Positions 17,206 to 25,457 of a stretch of 64,000 nucleotides of DNA are shown piece by piece (the stretch's first letter is position 1; each line of letters starts with the position of its first letter). The notes beneath the pieces were generated by a model. The model was not told the DNA's origin and did no database searches. It saw only the letters and a program-made list of their open reading frames with translations. The position numbers and the translations under genes are program-made. This DNA comes from a bacterium (lineage in GTDB: Bacteria; Planctomycetota; Planctomycetia; Planctomycetales; Planctomycetaceae): contig WGME01000005.1 in NCBI GenBank assembly GCA_016125225.1, forward strand, positions 62,001 to 126,000, in the 5' to 3' direction.

Positions 17206-17234
17206 CCTGCATCCATCGCGATGCAGGGCTTTTT
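17206..17234 (+). terminator. Rho-independent terminator after the zinc-ribbon operon
   Basis: Arms CCTGCAT (17206-17212) and ATGCAGG (17221-17227) are followed by GCTTTTT. It closes the plus-strand pair and lies directly beside the stop of the minus-strand recombinase. Confidence 0.75.
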
Positions 17235-17239
17235 CACGA

Positions 17240-18217
17240 TCAAATGACAATCCGTTCAATCTCATCCAGCGTGATCTCATCATTCCGCCGGTCGTAGAGC
17301 TTCGTCGTTTTGGCACTCGAATGGGCCGCGATCTGCTGGGCACGTTCGAGTGTGCCGCCGCCAAGCAGGTACGTCGTGATGCCGGTGGCCCGCCAGGTAT
17401 GACAGCCAATCCGGTCGGGGAGTCCTGCATCGCGGGCACGACGTTTGATCATCGCCAGGACTTCGCGGCGGCTGATCCGTCGTTCCGTAAGCCGTTTGTG
17501 TCGGTCGACCGTCCGAAAGAGGGGATCCCATTTAGCGAAAATGACGCCGGCCGCAGCGATATAAGCGTCGAGGTAGGCTTCGGCCGCATGGTGGGCCGGG
17601 ACTTCGTGGAACTTGCCGCCCTTCTCGTGCAAGCGAAACCACCAGCGTTTGCCATCCGGATAATAGTCGTCTCCATTCATTCCAATGACGGCCGAGACTC
17701 GCGCGAACGAATAGACCATCACTGCCACGAGAGCCCTGTCCCTCAAGCCCGCGATGGTCGAGACGTCAATGGCATCGATCAATCGCCGTGCCTGTTCGGC
17801 TGAGAGTACCGGTGTCTTCCCGCGCGTGACCACGTGCTTGGGGCCGCGGACCGAAGAAGCGGGATTGAGCGGAAGCGCCTGCCCGATCACCAGATAATCG
17901 AACAGCATGCGGATGGCGGCCAGATGCTGTTTTACGGTCGGAGCGCTATGCGACGCCGAAATCTCCTCAATGTAAGCGGCTACGAGAGGAGGGGAGAGTT
18001 GCTCCAGCCGCAGTTTGTGGTGTTCGCACCAATCCGCGAACCGAACGACGGCCCGCGCATATGCTTCGCGGGTGTTTCGGTTCCGAATGTTCGCCGTGAA
18101 GAACTCAATGACACGGCGACATGCTTGGTCGCCCGCGTCAAGGAAGAGTCGCGGCAGGTGCCCAGCGATGAGCGCCGGTAGTTGACGGCTGGTGGCGATG
18201 ATGGGCTGATCGGTCAT
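17240..18217 (-). CDS. Tyrosine recombinase (first integrase)
   Basis: A 325-residue tyrosine recombinase. The N-terminal SAM-like core-binding domain (NRNTREAYARAVVRFADWCE, SAPTVKQHLAAIRMLFDYLV) precedes the catalytic domain. Visible active-site residues are Arg in SFARVSAVIGM, Lys in LHEKGGKFHEVP, HTWRATG (HxxR), His in AAHSSAKTT and Tyr in KLYDRR. It is thus intact. A 12-bp palindrome with a 6-base spacer sits 31 bases upstream of its start (18248-18277) and could be its core site or operator. It differs clearly from the integrase at 25856, which supports two separate elements. Confidence 0.88.
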   Translation of the reverse strand: MTDQPIIATSRQLPALIAGHLPRLFLDAGDQACRRVIEFFTANIRNRNTREAYARAVVRFADWCEHHKLRLEQLSPPLVAAYIEEISASHSAPTVKQHLAAIRMLFDYLVIGQALPLNPASSVRGPKHVVTRGKTPVLSAEQARRLIDAIDVSTIAGLRDRALVAVMVYSFARVSAVIGMNGDDYYPDGKRWWFRLHEKGGKFHEVPAHHAAEAYLDAYIAAAGVIFAKWDPLFRTVDRHKRLTERRISRREVLAMIKRRARDAGLPDRIGCHTWRATGITTYLLGGGTLERAQQIAAHSSAKTTKLYDRRNDEITLDEIERIVI

Positions 18218-18247
18218 GCTGTCGAATGGAAGTAACTCCCAGCAATT

Positions 18248-18277
18248 GCTATCCCATAACGTCCTTTATGGGATAGC
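18248..18277. promoter_or_regulatory. Perfect 12-bp inverted repeat with 6-base spacer, candidate recombination core
   Basis: Arms 18248-18259 (GCTATCCCATAA) and 18266-18277 (TTATGGGATAGC) flank CGTCCT. This is the geometry of tyrosine-recombinase core sites (paired 11-12 bp arms around a 6-8 base spacer). It is next to a tyrosine recombinase gene. It could also be an operator or a hairpin in the leader of that gene. Confidence 0.45.
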
Positions 18278-18531
18278 CGAAGAGTAGCGGACAGTGAACG
18301 ATCCTGTCGATGCAACGCGACCACATCAGCCAGCAATCGGCAAGCCGATTTACCCCATCTGTCGGTCGCGAACGATCCGACCATCAACTGCGTCAAACGT
18401 CAATCAGATCGTCAGTCAAGCACACTTGTCATCCGCTCTTGCGCGGCGGTCCGTGCCGGTGGCAGGCTGGTCGTGATGCAGCATGTCGCAGCATCACGAC
18501 CGGTCATTCCCAACGTAGCAGGAGTCCGAAA

Positions 18532-18882
18532 ATGGCACGAACCCAGCGTCCCGCCCCAGAAGCTGAGTCACCGCAGCCCATTGCAGAACGCAGCTCTCGC
18601 CAGCCTGAAAAACGCATTGGCCCCTTCGCTGGCGGCGTCGGCGTCGCCGTCTGGTTGAATCAGGCGGAATTGCCGGACGGCGGCACGCGCACCTTTCGGT
18701 CGATCACGGTCGCCCCCCGCCGCTACTTCGACAAGCAGTCAAATCAGTGGAAGGACGCCCCGTCCTACAACCCCACCGATCTCCCAGCTTTGATCTTCGC
18801 CTTGCAAGAAGCCCAGGCGTATTGTTTCACCACTCCCCTACCAGGCGGCGAATTGGAAGATTCGGAACCGACTCCGTTCTGA
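18532..18882 (+). CDS. Small element protein, first of three related copies
   Basis: A 116-residue protein with a Pro/Gln-rich start and a compact domain: VAVWLNQAE, TFRSITVAPRRYFDKQSNQW, then NPTDLPALIFALQEAQAYCF. The pattern (strand, strand with TFxSxxxxRxYxD, W, D-L helix) recurs at 19128-19349 and 23516-23797, so these are one family. AGGAG lies seven bases before the ATG at 18532; upstream codons are excluded. A strong terminator follows. The function is unknown; a small nucleic-acid-binding role is plausible. Confidence 0.65.
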   Translation: MARTQRPAPEAESPQPIAERSSRQPEKRIGPFAGGVGVAVWLNQAELPDGGTRTFRSITVAPRRYFDKQSNQWKDAPSYNPTDLPALIFALQEAQAYCFTTPLPGGELEDSEPTPF

Positions 18883-18901
18883 CAGCGGAATGCCGGCCGA
18901 G

Positions 18902-18933
18902 CCATCCCTTCACACGACGGGATGGCTTTTTTG
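18902..18933 (+). terminator. Strong Rho-independent terminator
   Basis: Perfect arms GCCATCCC (18902-18909) and GGGATGGC (18920-18927), plus a flanking A-T pair, are followed by six T. It lies 20 bases after the small gene. Confidence 0.85.
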
Positions 18934-19127
18934 AAGCAGTAGCTCCAGCTGGCGGCCACGATATTTGTATGTACGTCCACTTTTAGGGGTGGCGTCTGAG
19001 TACGGAACCCAATCATGACTGTTCGACTTCGTACAGTTTCTGTGGCATTCGGTTCACTGGCCTGGTTATATTGACGTGCTCAACGGCAGGGGCGGCACTG
19101 CTCAGGATCGCTGCGACGATCGCAAGG

Positions 19128-19349
19128 ATGAGCGGGAAAAGAATCCATCGGTGGTCTTGCGACAGTTTCAGAACACCGTTGGGCACGTTCGAACTGGGGG
19201 TATTCGAGAAACAGGTGGGAGAACGGAAACAGCACACGAACTTCATCGTCGCATTGAACCGTTCCGATCCTGATCCCGATCGTCAGGGCGAAAACATCAC
19301 CACGACAGTCCTGAATTCTCAGGATCTGCTCAGGGAGGCAGATCTGTAA
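19128..19349 (+). CDS. Second, short copy of the small element protein family
   Basis: A 73-residue frame whose core matches the family copies at 18532 and 23516: GTFELGVFEKQVG aligns with the first strand, FIVALNRSDPD with the TFxSxxxxRSY strand, and TTVLNSQDLL with the D-L helix. The C-terminal helix is shortened, so it may be degenerate. A longer version starting at TTG 19071 is possible. A minus-strand frame across the 5' part (19013-19246) with a hydrophobic stretch competes for the same DNA. Confidence 0.45.
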   Translation: MSGKRIHRWSCDSFRTPLGTFELGVFEKQVGERKQHTNFIVALNRSDPDPDRQGENITTTVLNSQDLLREADL

Positions 19350-19463
19350 CGTATCGCCTGGGAATTCATCCTAGAGGAATGCACCAGGCAATAACCCTTT
19401 TGGAATCAGTTGGCTGATTCCGGCCCTGCTCGCAAGAGAGGGCTTTTTTCAGGCGGGCCGCAG

Positions 19464-20285
19464 ATGCTGACACTCAAGTTTCTTCAGTTCATCTGGCAAA
19501 TGCTCAAAGAGGACAAATCCTTCCAGGTCGGAATGATTGCCGGAGCTGTGGGAATTGTCGGTGCCATTGGATGGTTCATCTTTTTTCCCGCCCTCGTAAT
19601 CGACCTGTCGATTCTGCTTATCGTTACGGTCAACAGAATTACCAAAGCGATCCTGTCCAAGCTCGCGGAGCAACGGGCTCGTGAGCTGCGGATCCAGCGG
19701 GAAGCCGAAGAGGCGGACCGCTTTCACAAAGCGCAGGAACTAGCCCGAATTGAAGCAAATAGCCTTGAGAATCAGCAGAAGCGGGCAGCTGCCATCGCCG
19801 CACTGGAGCCTGCCTCAAATCAAATCCGCCGCTTCTGGGCGAAACATCACCTCATTCTAAACGAAGTATGTCCTCTCAGATTGCTGAACGAAGAGATTCA
19901 GGCGTCAGTCTCCGAAGCATCTCCGTTTGAGTCTCTGCAGCAACTGGCAGCTCTCAAGGAAACCTTGATCCGCAAGGTTGTCAGGTTCGAAACCGAACAA
20001 CTCTATGAGAAGTGGTACGAATACATTTCTGAGGCAGTCCCCCGCGACGAATTTGACCGTCTGATGCACGAGGCGGAAGAACAATCTCGCACCGCAGATG
20101 AGTACGGTCGACGATTGATCGAACTCGGGGAGTTCCTTTCCGAGGCGGCGGGTCCAGCCGCCGTGAAATTGCACAAGAAACGAGAAACGGATCGCGTAGC
20201 CGACTACGAAGCCATGTTCGCGGATGATGCCGAGAACCCCTTCGACGAGACTGAGGAGGACCGCAGTGCATCACGAGTTGGCTAA
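19464..20285 (+). CDS. Membrane-anchored coiled-coil protein of the second module
   Basis: About 273 residues from ATG 19464. A hydrophobic pair of segments (VGMIAGAVGIVGAIGWFIFF and ALVIDLSILLIVTV) is followed by a long charged helical region beginning KLAEQRARELRIQREAEEAD and continuing to the acidic C-terminus. It overlaps the start of the ATPase gene by 20 bases, so the two are coupled. It may anchor that cytoplasmic motor, which has no membrane segment of its own. The upstream TTG start at 19410 is possible but unsupported. A small hairpin with T-run sits just before, near 19425-19450. Confidence 0.6.
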   Translation: MLTLKFLQFIWQMLKEDKSFQVGMIAGAVGIVGAIGWFIFFPALVIDLSILLIVTVNRITKAILSKLAEQRARELRIQREAEEADRFHKAQELARIEANSLENQQKRAAAIAALEPASNQIRRFWAKHHLILNEVCPLRLLNEEIQASVSEASPFESLQQLAALKETLIRKVVRFETEQLYEKWYEYISEAVPRDEFDRLMHEAEEQSRTADEYGRRLIELGEFLSEAAGPAAVKLHKKRETDRVADYEAMFADDAENPFDETEEDRSASRVG

Positions 20286-21996
20286 ACCTAATCTCTCCCT
20301 GCGCATCGGCTCGACTGGCCCAAAACGCACGATCGAGTTTGGAGACGAAGAACTCGCCACCCACATGACCGTCTATGGGGGGACCGGGAAGGGAAAGTCG
20401 AAGCTGCTGGAATTGATCATTCGTCAGTTGATCGAACAGCGGGCCGGAGTCTGTGTCATCGATCCGCATGGGGACCTCGCCGAGGATCTGCTCGCCTGGA
20501 CGATGGAGCGGTACGACGCGACCGACAAGGCCGTCTATCGCCGCATCAATTACTTTGAACCGGGGTCGAACACCCACCGCTTCAAATTCGATCCCTTTCA
20601 GTACAACGAACTGAGTGGGGAGAGTTACGAAGACTGGTTGAAGGCCAAGGTGGAATCGGTCGCCCGAACGATCATCCGAAAACAAGGCGAAGCCGGCTTC
20701 GAAGGCAAACCCCGTCTGGAGCGATTCCTGACGAACGTGTTGTATGCCTGCGGCGTTCGCGTGAATGCCAACGGTGACCACTTGGGATTGGGTGATGCCT
20801 TGGTGCTGCTCGATCCTAGCCATCCGTCCCACGAACCGATCTATTCCCGCATCGCACCCCATCTTCCATCAGAGATTCGATCCGACTTCGAGAAAGTGAG
20901 GGGAAGCAAACCCCGTCAACAGGAAGACTGGGTCGAATCGACGATCAATCGGCTGCGCTCGTTTCTGTCTCCTGCAGTCAAAAGCCTGTTCGCGGGAGAA
21001 GCCCGTCAGACGCTGAACTTCCGCGACATCATCGAAAAACAGGCAGTCATGCTGGTGAATCTCCGCCGGACCCGGAGTTTCACGATCGATCAGGGCAATG
21101 CCATCGGCGGCATGTTCATCAACGAGATTCTGGAAGCGGCACAGATCGCATCGAGAACCGCCAGAAGGCCGTTCTATCTCTTCATCGATGAAGCGAGCCG
21201 GTTCGTCGGCAAAGACCTCATGGATGCCCTCGCGCAGTTCCGGAAGATGAAGCTGTCGTTGTGCCTGGCCGTTCAGGACCTGTCGTCATTGAAACTCGGC
21301 GAGATCGACATGACGGCCAAAGTCGTCAGCCAGTGCGGCATCCATATCACCTTCCAACAGAAGTATCCTGAAGATTTGGAAGTGCTCGGGAATCTGTTCG
21401 GCTATCCGCTGATTGACTTCACGCCTCACACGCAGGAAGTCGACCGCTTTGACGGGTATGAAGAGATCCAGACCACTGATTACACCTCGTCGAAGACGAC
21501 CGGAGAGAGCGAGTCAGCCAGTGAGAGCCGTGCGCAGCGCTGGCCGAAGAAAGACATTATGGACCCGGATACGTACACCGACTCCAAGGGTTTTTCCAAG
21601 AGCAAGACGGAATCTCGGACCGAAGGCTCCACGCTGAAAACCGGCCATCTCACCAAGTACCGGACCGAGGTGCAGGACAGCGGTCGGCTGAAGCGCTCCG
21701 TTGACGACCAGTTTCATCAGATCAAGCAATTGCTGCGAACGCTCGGAAAAGGGGAAGCTGTCGTGTCCGTCGATGGCACTCCCCCGTTTCCGATGCAGGT
21801 GCACAACGTGTCGACGCCGTTTCCCACACTGGACGACACCCGACGCTTGAATCTGGTCGACGGCTTCAAGAAGTTTCTGGGCAAGAATCACCCGTACTGT
21901 TTTGTTCCGTCCACCCAGGACGACGAAGAGCAGCGGTTGCTCCGCTTTATCGGCGACAAACAGAAAGAGGCGGGAGAATCGATTTTTGGCGTGTAG
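20266..21996 (+). CDS. HerA/VirD4-like ATPase of the second module
   Basis: A 576-residue ATPase. GTG at 20266 is chosen because GAGGAGG lies seven bases upstream; the earlier ATG at 20224 lacks one. Walker A GGTGKGKS is at about 38-45, CVIDPHGDLAEDL at about 63-75, and a FIDEASRFV strand at about 305. A Ser/Thr-rich low-complexity linker (residues about 415-460) precedes the last domain. It is shorter than the ATPase at 1013, without its large N-terminal domain. It is probably the DNA motor of the second element, coupled to the upstream membrane protein. Confidence 0.8.
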   Translation: MHHELAKPNLSLRIGSTGPKRTIEFGDEELATHMTVYGGTGKGKSKLLELIIRQLIEQRAGVCVIDPHGDLAEDLLAWTMERYDATDKAVYRRINYFEPGSNTHRFKFDPFQYNELSGESYEDWLKAKVESVARTIIRKQGEAGFEGKPRLERFLTNVLYACGVRVNANGDHLGLGDALVLLDPSHPSHEPIYSRIAPHLPSEIRSDFEKVRGSKPRQQEDWVESTINRLRSFLSPAVKSLFAGEARQTLNFRDIIEKQAVMLVNLRRTRSFTIDQGNAIGGMFINEILEAAQIASRTARRPFYLFIDEASRFVGKDLMDALAQFRKMKLSLCLAVQDLSSLKLGEIDMTAKVVSQCGIHITFQQKYPEDLEVLGNLFGYPLIDFTPHTQEVDRFDGYEEIQTTDYTSSKTTGESESASESRAQRWPKKDIMDPDTYTDSKGFSKSKTESRTEGSTLKTGHLTKYRTEVQDSGRLKRSVDDQFHQIKQLLRTLGKGEAVVSVDGTPPFPMQVHNVSTPFPTLDDTRRLNLVDGFKKFLGKNHPYCFVPSTQDDEEQRLLRFIGDKQKEAGESIFGV

Positions 21997-22199
21997 GGGC
22001 TTGACGTCGCAGTTTCTTTGGGTCTAATGATGTCACGCTCCTTTGGGAGTGCCTCTAGTGACGGCCGGATTGCGGACGACGCTTACGAGCGTTGCAGCAC
22101 GGTTGCCTGGTTGTAGTGACGTCCCTCGGGACACTGTGATGCCGAAGTACCCTGGTTTTTCAGGGTGCTCCGGCTCCTTTGGTTTCTAGGGGCGACGTG
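21997..22199 (+). other. Structured intergenic segment with hairpins and direct repeats
   Basis: Two hundred bases between the ATPase and the replication-relaxation gene. The decamer GCTCCTTTGG occurs twice (22037-22046, 22173-22182) and TAGTGACG twice. Hairpin ACCCTG-GTTTTT-CAGGGT is at 22149-22166, with shorter pairs near 22037 and 22125. Repeats between a motor and a relaxation gene suit an origin, oriT or leader RNA. Confidence 0.4.
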
Positions 22200-23087
22200 A
22201 TGGTGACTGACCGCGATCTCGCGATTCTTTCGGCGCTGGCCAAATACTACGTGCTGGCCCGACCGCAAATTCAGCGGCTCTGCTTCGAGAGCGACGTCAG
22301 TGGTCGGGTTACGCGCAGGCGGTTGCAATACCTGGTCGACGCTCGGCTCATCAATCGTCAGCAAATGCTGTTCTGCGCTCCCCACGGGGGCATGCCCGCG
22401 ACCGTGTATTTCCCCTCCCCGCTCGGAAACGAGCTACTGGCGAGACATCTCGATGACGAGCGACTCTTGCTGACGCCTTCCATCGCTCCGATCCAGCATC
22501 ACATCCCCCACTGGATCGCCGTCGCGGAATCGCACATCGCGTTCGATAAGGGCGCGGCGGCGGCGGCGGGAGTGACAATTGATCCCTGGATCAATGAGTG
22601 GGATGTCGTGAATAAAGACGAATCGGCTCCCGAAAAGCGTTTTCGACTCTATACCCTCATCAGCGAAACGCCCCGACTAGTGTGCGCCCCGGACGCGGCG
22701 TTTCTGCTGGAACTCAAAGGTTTCCGCAAGGTCTTCTTCATCGAACAGGACCGGGCCACCACCGGGGCCAGACAGGTGGCCGAAGGCAAGTCCCGCGGAT
22801 ACGCAGCGCTGGCCGAACGAAACCTGCATCACCGCATGTTTCCCACTTCGAACGTCGAAGCCTTCACGGTCCTCTGCATCACGCCGGATCAGCGACGACG
22901 GGATGCTCTGAGGCTGGCCATGAACAACCGGCCCGCCGCCAATCTCTGGCGGTTCGCGACGTCGCAGGATCTGGCCGGTGACCCTTTCCGCAGTCCGATC
23001 TTCCACCCCTGCCTGGGCGAGCCGACATCCATCATCAAGCCGTCCGCAGGGTGTACCACAACCGGTCCGAGGGGGGACACCCCCTGA
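22200..23087 (+). CDS. Replication-relaxation family protein of the second module
   Basis: A protein of about 295 residues. ATG 22200 follows AGGGG; the TTG at 22179 is not favoured. The N-terminus is a winged helix (DRDLAILSALAKYYVLARPQ, RVTRRRLQYLVDARLIN). The core has APDAAFLLELKGFRKVFFIE, the acidic strands of the Replic_Relax family, with EQDRATTGARQV following. It is the intact counterpart of the truncated protein at 2-829. The order here is ATPase then relaxation gene, the reverse of the first module. A large inverted repeat lies 45 bases downstream, a natural target. Confidence 0.75.
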   Translation: MVTDRDLAILSALAKYYVLARPQIQRLCFESDVSGRVTRRRLQYLVDARLINRQQMLFCAPHGGMPATVYFPSPLGNELLARHLDDERLLLTPSIAPIQHHIPHWIAVAESHIAFDKGAAAAAGVTIDPWINEWDVVNKDESAPEKRFRLYTLISETPRLVCAPDAAFLLELKGFRKVFFIEQDRATTGARQVAEGKSRGYAALAERNLHHRMFPTSNVEAFTVLCITPDQRRRDALRLAMNNRPAANLWRFATSQDLAGDPFRSPIFHPCLGEPTSIIKPSAGCTTTGPRGDTP

Positions 23088-23131
23088 TGTTCTGTCCCCT
23101 AACCGTAACCATTGATCCTAAGGTTACTTAT

Positions 23132-23276
23132 GCCGTGCCAGTGGCTCGCTCTCTGACGATCGCGGCCCCTGGCCCCATATATGCCGTGGTCATCCGCTCG
23201 CAGGCTCGCTTGCCTTCCATCCGGGTCGCTCCGGCTCGGTTCCGTATATGGGGCCAGGGGCACACCACGGCACGGC
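23132..23276. promoter_or_regulatory. Large nested inverted repeat downstream of the replication-relaxation gene
   Basis: Inner arms of 17 perfect bases (23165-23181 and 23245-23261) surround a 63-base loop, and outer arms GCCGTGCC (23132-23139) / GGCACGGC (23269-23276) enclose them. TGCCGTGGT (23182-23190) can also pair with ACCACGGCA (23264-23272), giving an alternative fold. No gene is in this segment. It is a candidate oriT, replication origin or structured RNA. Confidence 0.5.
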
Positions 23277-23354
23277 TGGATTTTGCAGGTGGCCACTCCG
23301 TTCCCTGTCGGGGCAGGTCCGACGGGTGGGTTTTGTTTCCTTCCGCTTTTCACT

Positions 23355-23486
23355 ATGAAAACGCCAGGACGGTGTGCATGCCGCCCATGCACGGTCAAAC
23401 GCGCGAAACGTCGTCCCACAACACGCTTGTTCGATGCGACGGTTCTCGCGTTGTTCGTCATTCTGGGAGCCGCGCAGTTCGCGTGA
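23355..23486 (+). CDS. Possible 43-residue protein with C-terminal membrane tail
   Basis: A short frame starting MKTPGRCACRPC, basic in the middle, with a hydrophobic end FDATVLALFVILGAAQFA. No ribosome site is seen. Its first codons overlap a small hairpin (GTGCATG/CATGCAC, 23374-23380 and 23386-23392). It lies immediately before the small family gene at 23516. It may be a real tail-anchored peptide, or chance. Confidence 0.3.
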   Translation: MKTPGRCACRPCTVKRAKRRPTTRLFDATVLALFVILGAAQFA

Positions 23487-23515
23487 TTCCCTTTATATCT
23501 CCTTCCTCTTTTGCC

Positions 23516-23797
23516 ATGACAGACAAGAAGAAAAAGGCCGCGGATGAAGCCCAGGCATCCAACGCTCCCATTAAGGTCATCGTGCTGGAAGACGTGTCGG
23601 CTTCAGTGTTCGAGCGAAAGTATCTGATGCGCGGCGAGGAGCGGACGTTCTACAGCGTCAGTTTCTCCCGTTCGTATCGGGATTCCCGCGGCGAATGGAA
23701 GTACATCAAGTCGTTCAATCTCGAAGACCTCGGGAAAGTGATCTCGGTCGCCCAACAGGCGGATGAGTTCATTCGGCAACAGCCGGGCATTTCCTGA
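23516..23797 (+). CDS. Third copy of the small element protein family
   Basis: A 93-residue protein with a Lys-rich start (MTDKKKKAADEA), then VSASVFERKYLM, RTFYSVSFSRSYRDSRGEW, YIKSFNLEDLGKVISVAQQA. The TFxSVxxxRxYxD-W and D-L patterns match the copies at 18532 and 19128. It is the cleanest copy, so the family domain is about 65 residues. It is unassigned, but the strand-rich core with basic residues suits nucleic-acid binding. Confidence 0.65.
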   Translation: MTDKKKKAADEAQASNAPIKVIVLEDVSASVFERKYLMRGEERTFYSVSFSRSYRDSRGEWKYIKSFNLEDLGKVISVAQQADEFIRQQPGIS

Positions 23798-24053
23798 ACT
23801 TGTGCGGACGGCCCCGACCGTCCGCCCTCCATGAGTCGCTGCAGCAGTGTCGTCCTCGGGATGACCAGCCGGCAGACCTTGGAAGAATCCTCTTTCGTGC
23901 GGGCACCTGACTCTCAGGTGCTTCGCACTCCTTTGCACGCCCCCTCTGCGCTCGCAAGGAGTTCCATAGGCTCCTCCTTGCCGCTTTGCGGGTTCGTGCA
24001 CTGCAGGACGTTGCCTGCCTGCGCAGGCGGTTTTATTTCATACCTTCTGTTCT
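23798..24053 (+). other. Intergenic segment with several hairpins
   Basis: No gene is seen in 256 bases. Perfect hairpins are GCACCTGA-CTC-TCAGGTGC (23903-23921) and GCAAGGAG/CTCCTTGC (23954-23961 and 23974-23981). GCCTGC/GCAGGC repeats near 24012-24027 precede a T-rich tract, a possible terminator just ahead of the methyltransferase. Confidence 0.4.
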
Positions 24054-24764
24054 ATGGGTTACCCCATGTCCCGCATTGCGGTGTTGCCGTTGGCTCCGAA
24101 GAACGGCAGTCCGGTCCCCGGACTCACGAGCCTGTACCACAAAGCGTTCGCCGGTCCGTACGGCGACCGGCGGTATCCGGGCAATTGCTCGGGCGAGCTG
24201 ATTAAGGATCTGCTCCTGTATTTTCAGCCGGGCCGCGTGCTCGACCCGATGACCGGTTCCGGCACCTGTGCCGATGTCTGCCGGGAACTCGATGTCGAGT
24301 GCGTCAGCTTCGACATCCGTGAAGGCCACGACGCCTGCAGTTCCGAGTCTTACACAGATCTCAGTCGATTCGACTTCATCTGGCTCCATCCCCCGTACTG
24401 GCGGCAAAAACTGTATTCGACCGATCCGCGCGATCTGTCCAATGCCCCGAACCTGCTGCACTTTCTCTACCGCTACAAAAAACTGCTGATGAACTGCCGG
24501 GACGTGCTCACTCCTGGCGGACGGATCGCCGTCCTGATGGGTGATTACAGCGACCGCGAGGCGGGCTTCTGTCCTCTGGTCTATCACACCCAGCGGATCT
24601 GCTTCGAACTGGGACTGAGACAGCACGACACGCAGATCGTGCGATTCTCACACGGGGCCAGTAGTTCCCGAAAAGCTTACCGATCCCGCTTCATCCCCGG
24701 TCTGCATGACGTCTGCACGATCGTCGAATCCCCCGCATCCGCCATTCAGGCGCGCGCCGCTTAA
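24054..24764 (+). CDS. Orphan DNA methyltransferase (HPPY type)
   Basis: A 236-residue methyltransferase. Motif I is VLDPMTGSGT (about residues 62-71) and the catalytic motif is HPPY (about 112-115), in the motif I to motif IV order. Other conserved pieces are CSGELIKDLLLYF ahead of motif I and VLTPGGRIAVLMGDYSD. His replaces the usual Asp/Asn of DPPY, a change seen in some family members. There is no restriction enzyme next to it, so it is an orphan, perhaps protecting the element from host nucleases. ATG at 24066 is an alternative start. Confidence 0.75.
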   Translation: MGYPMSRIAVLPLAPKNGSPVPGLTSLYHKAFAGPYGDRRYPGNCSGELIKDLLLYFQPGRVLDPMTGSGTCADVCRELDVECVSFDIREGHDACSSESYTDLSRFDFIWLHPPYWRQKLYSTDPRDLSNAPNLLHFLYRYKKLLMNCRDVLTPGGRIAVLMGDYSDREAGFCPLVYHTQRICFELGLRQHDTQIVRFSHGASSSRKAYRSRFIPGLHDVCTIVESPASAIQARAA

Positions 24765-24782
24765 TTCTTTTCCCTAGCAACC

Positions 24783-25322
24783 ATGACCAACTTGATCACA
24801 CCACCGGCCAACGCCCCTCGGTCTGGCACCGAGCAGGAACTGCAGCAGATCTGGCACTGGCTCCAAGAGTCAGGACTGGCGGAACAATACTCTCTGGAGC
24901 AAGAAGCCTGGCACACCGGGTATTGGATCTGCGTTTTCGATGACTACTGCACGGGCAGCCCCGGCTACTGCGGCAAGCTCGCCTACATGATCTGGGACGG
25001 AATGCCGGATGCCTGCACGGTCTTCGTCTGGAAAGACGGCCGGATCCACGAATACGCGTCGCACGCGGACTGCGGAAATTCGCTGTCCAACGATCTCGCA
25101 ATAGCTGCTCGATTGAAGAACGAATCCATCACCCAGCTGTTGAAGCTTGCTCGGACGTTCAAATCGGCCTGCAGCGAGAGGATCGGCGTCCTCGAAGTCG
25201 AACGAAAAGCAGCCTTCGCCGACACCGAGGACATCAATGACCAGATCGATCATTGGGAAACCCTGCGGCGGCGCTGCACGGAAACCATCGAGCAAAATTC
25301 GCCCCCTCTTCCGATGGAGTAA
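24783..25322 (+). CDS. Hypothetical protein
   Basis: A 179-residue acidic protein starting 18 bases after the methyltransferase, probably in the same operon. The N-terminal half contains WHWLQESGLAEQ and a Tyr/Trp-rich beta-like part (GYWICVFDDYCTG, CTVFVWKDGRIHEYAS); the C-terminal half is a helical hairpin (LLKLARTFKSACSERIGVLE). No family is recognised. Confidence 0.6.
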   Translation: MTNLITPPANAPRSGTEQELQQIWHWLQESGLAEQYSLEQEAWHTGYWICVFDDYCTGSPGYCGKLAYMIWDGMPDACTVFVWKDGRIHEYASHADCGNSLSNDLAIAARLKNESITQLLKLARTFKSACSERIGVLEVERKAAFADTEDINDQIDHWETLRRRCTETIEQNSPPLPME

Positions 25323-25457
25323 GGGCGGATCCATCGGCGACCTGGAAGACACATAACGCATTGCAGGCTGCATTGGACAACGGTGTCCGTGCCTCCCCAA
25401 TCGGGAGAACTGAAAGAGGGCCAGTGGTCCTTAGCTTTTGCTCAGAAGGAGAAGTTC

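Noticed and set aside
19013-19246. Minus-strand frame with a hydrophobic stretch
   Set aside because: It overlaps a plus-strand frame that matches the small family. It cannot be excluded, but the family match was favoured.
19981-20862. Minus-strand open frame of 293 codons
   Set aside because: It is antisense to the membrane coiled-coil and ATPase genes, which have motifs, coupling and ribosome sites. The antisense frame has none.
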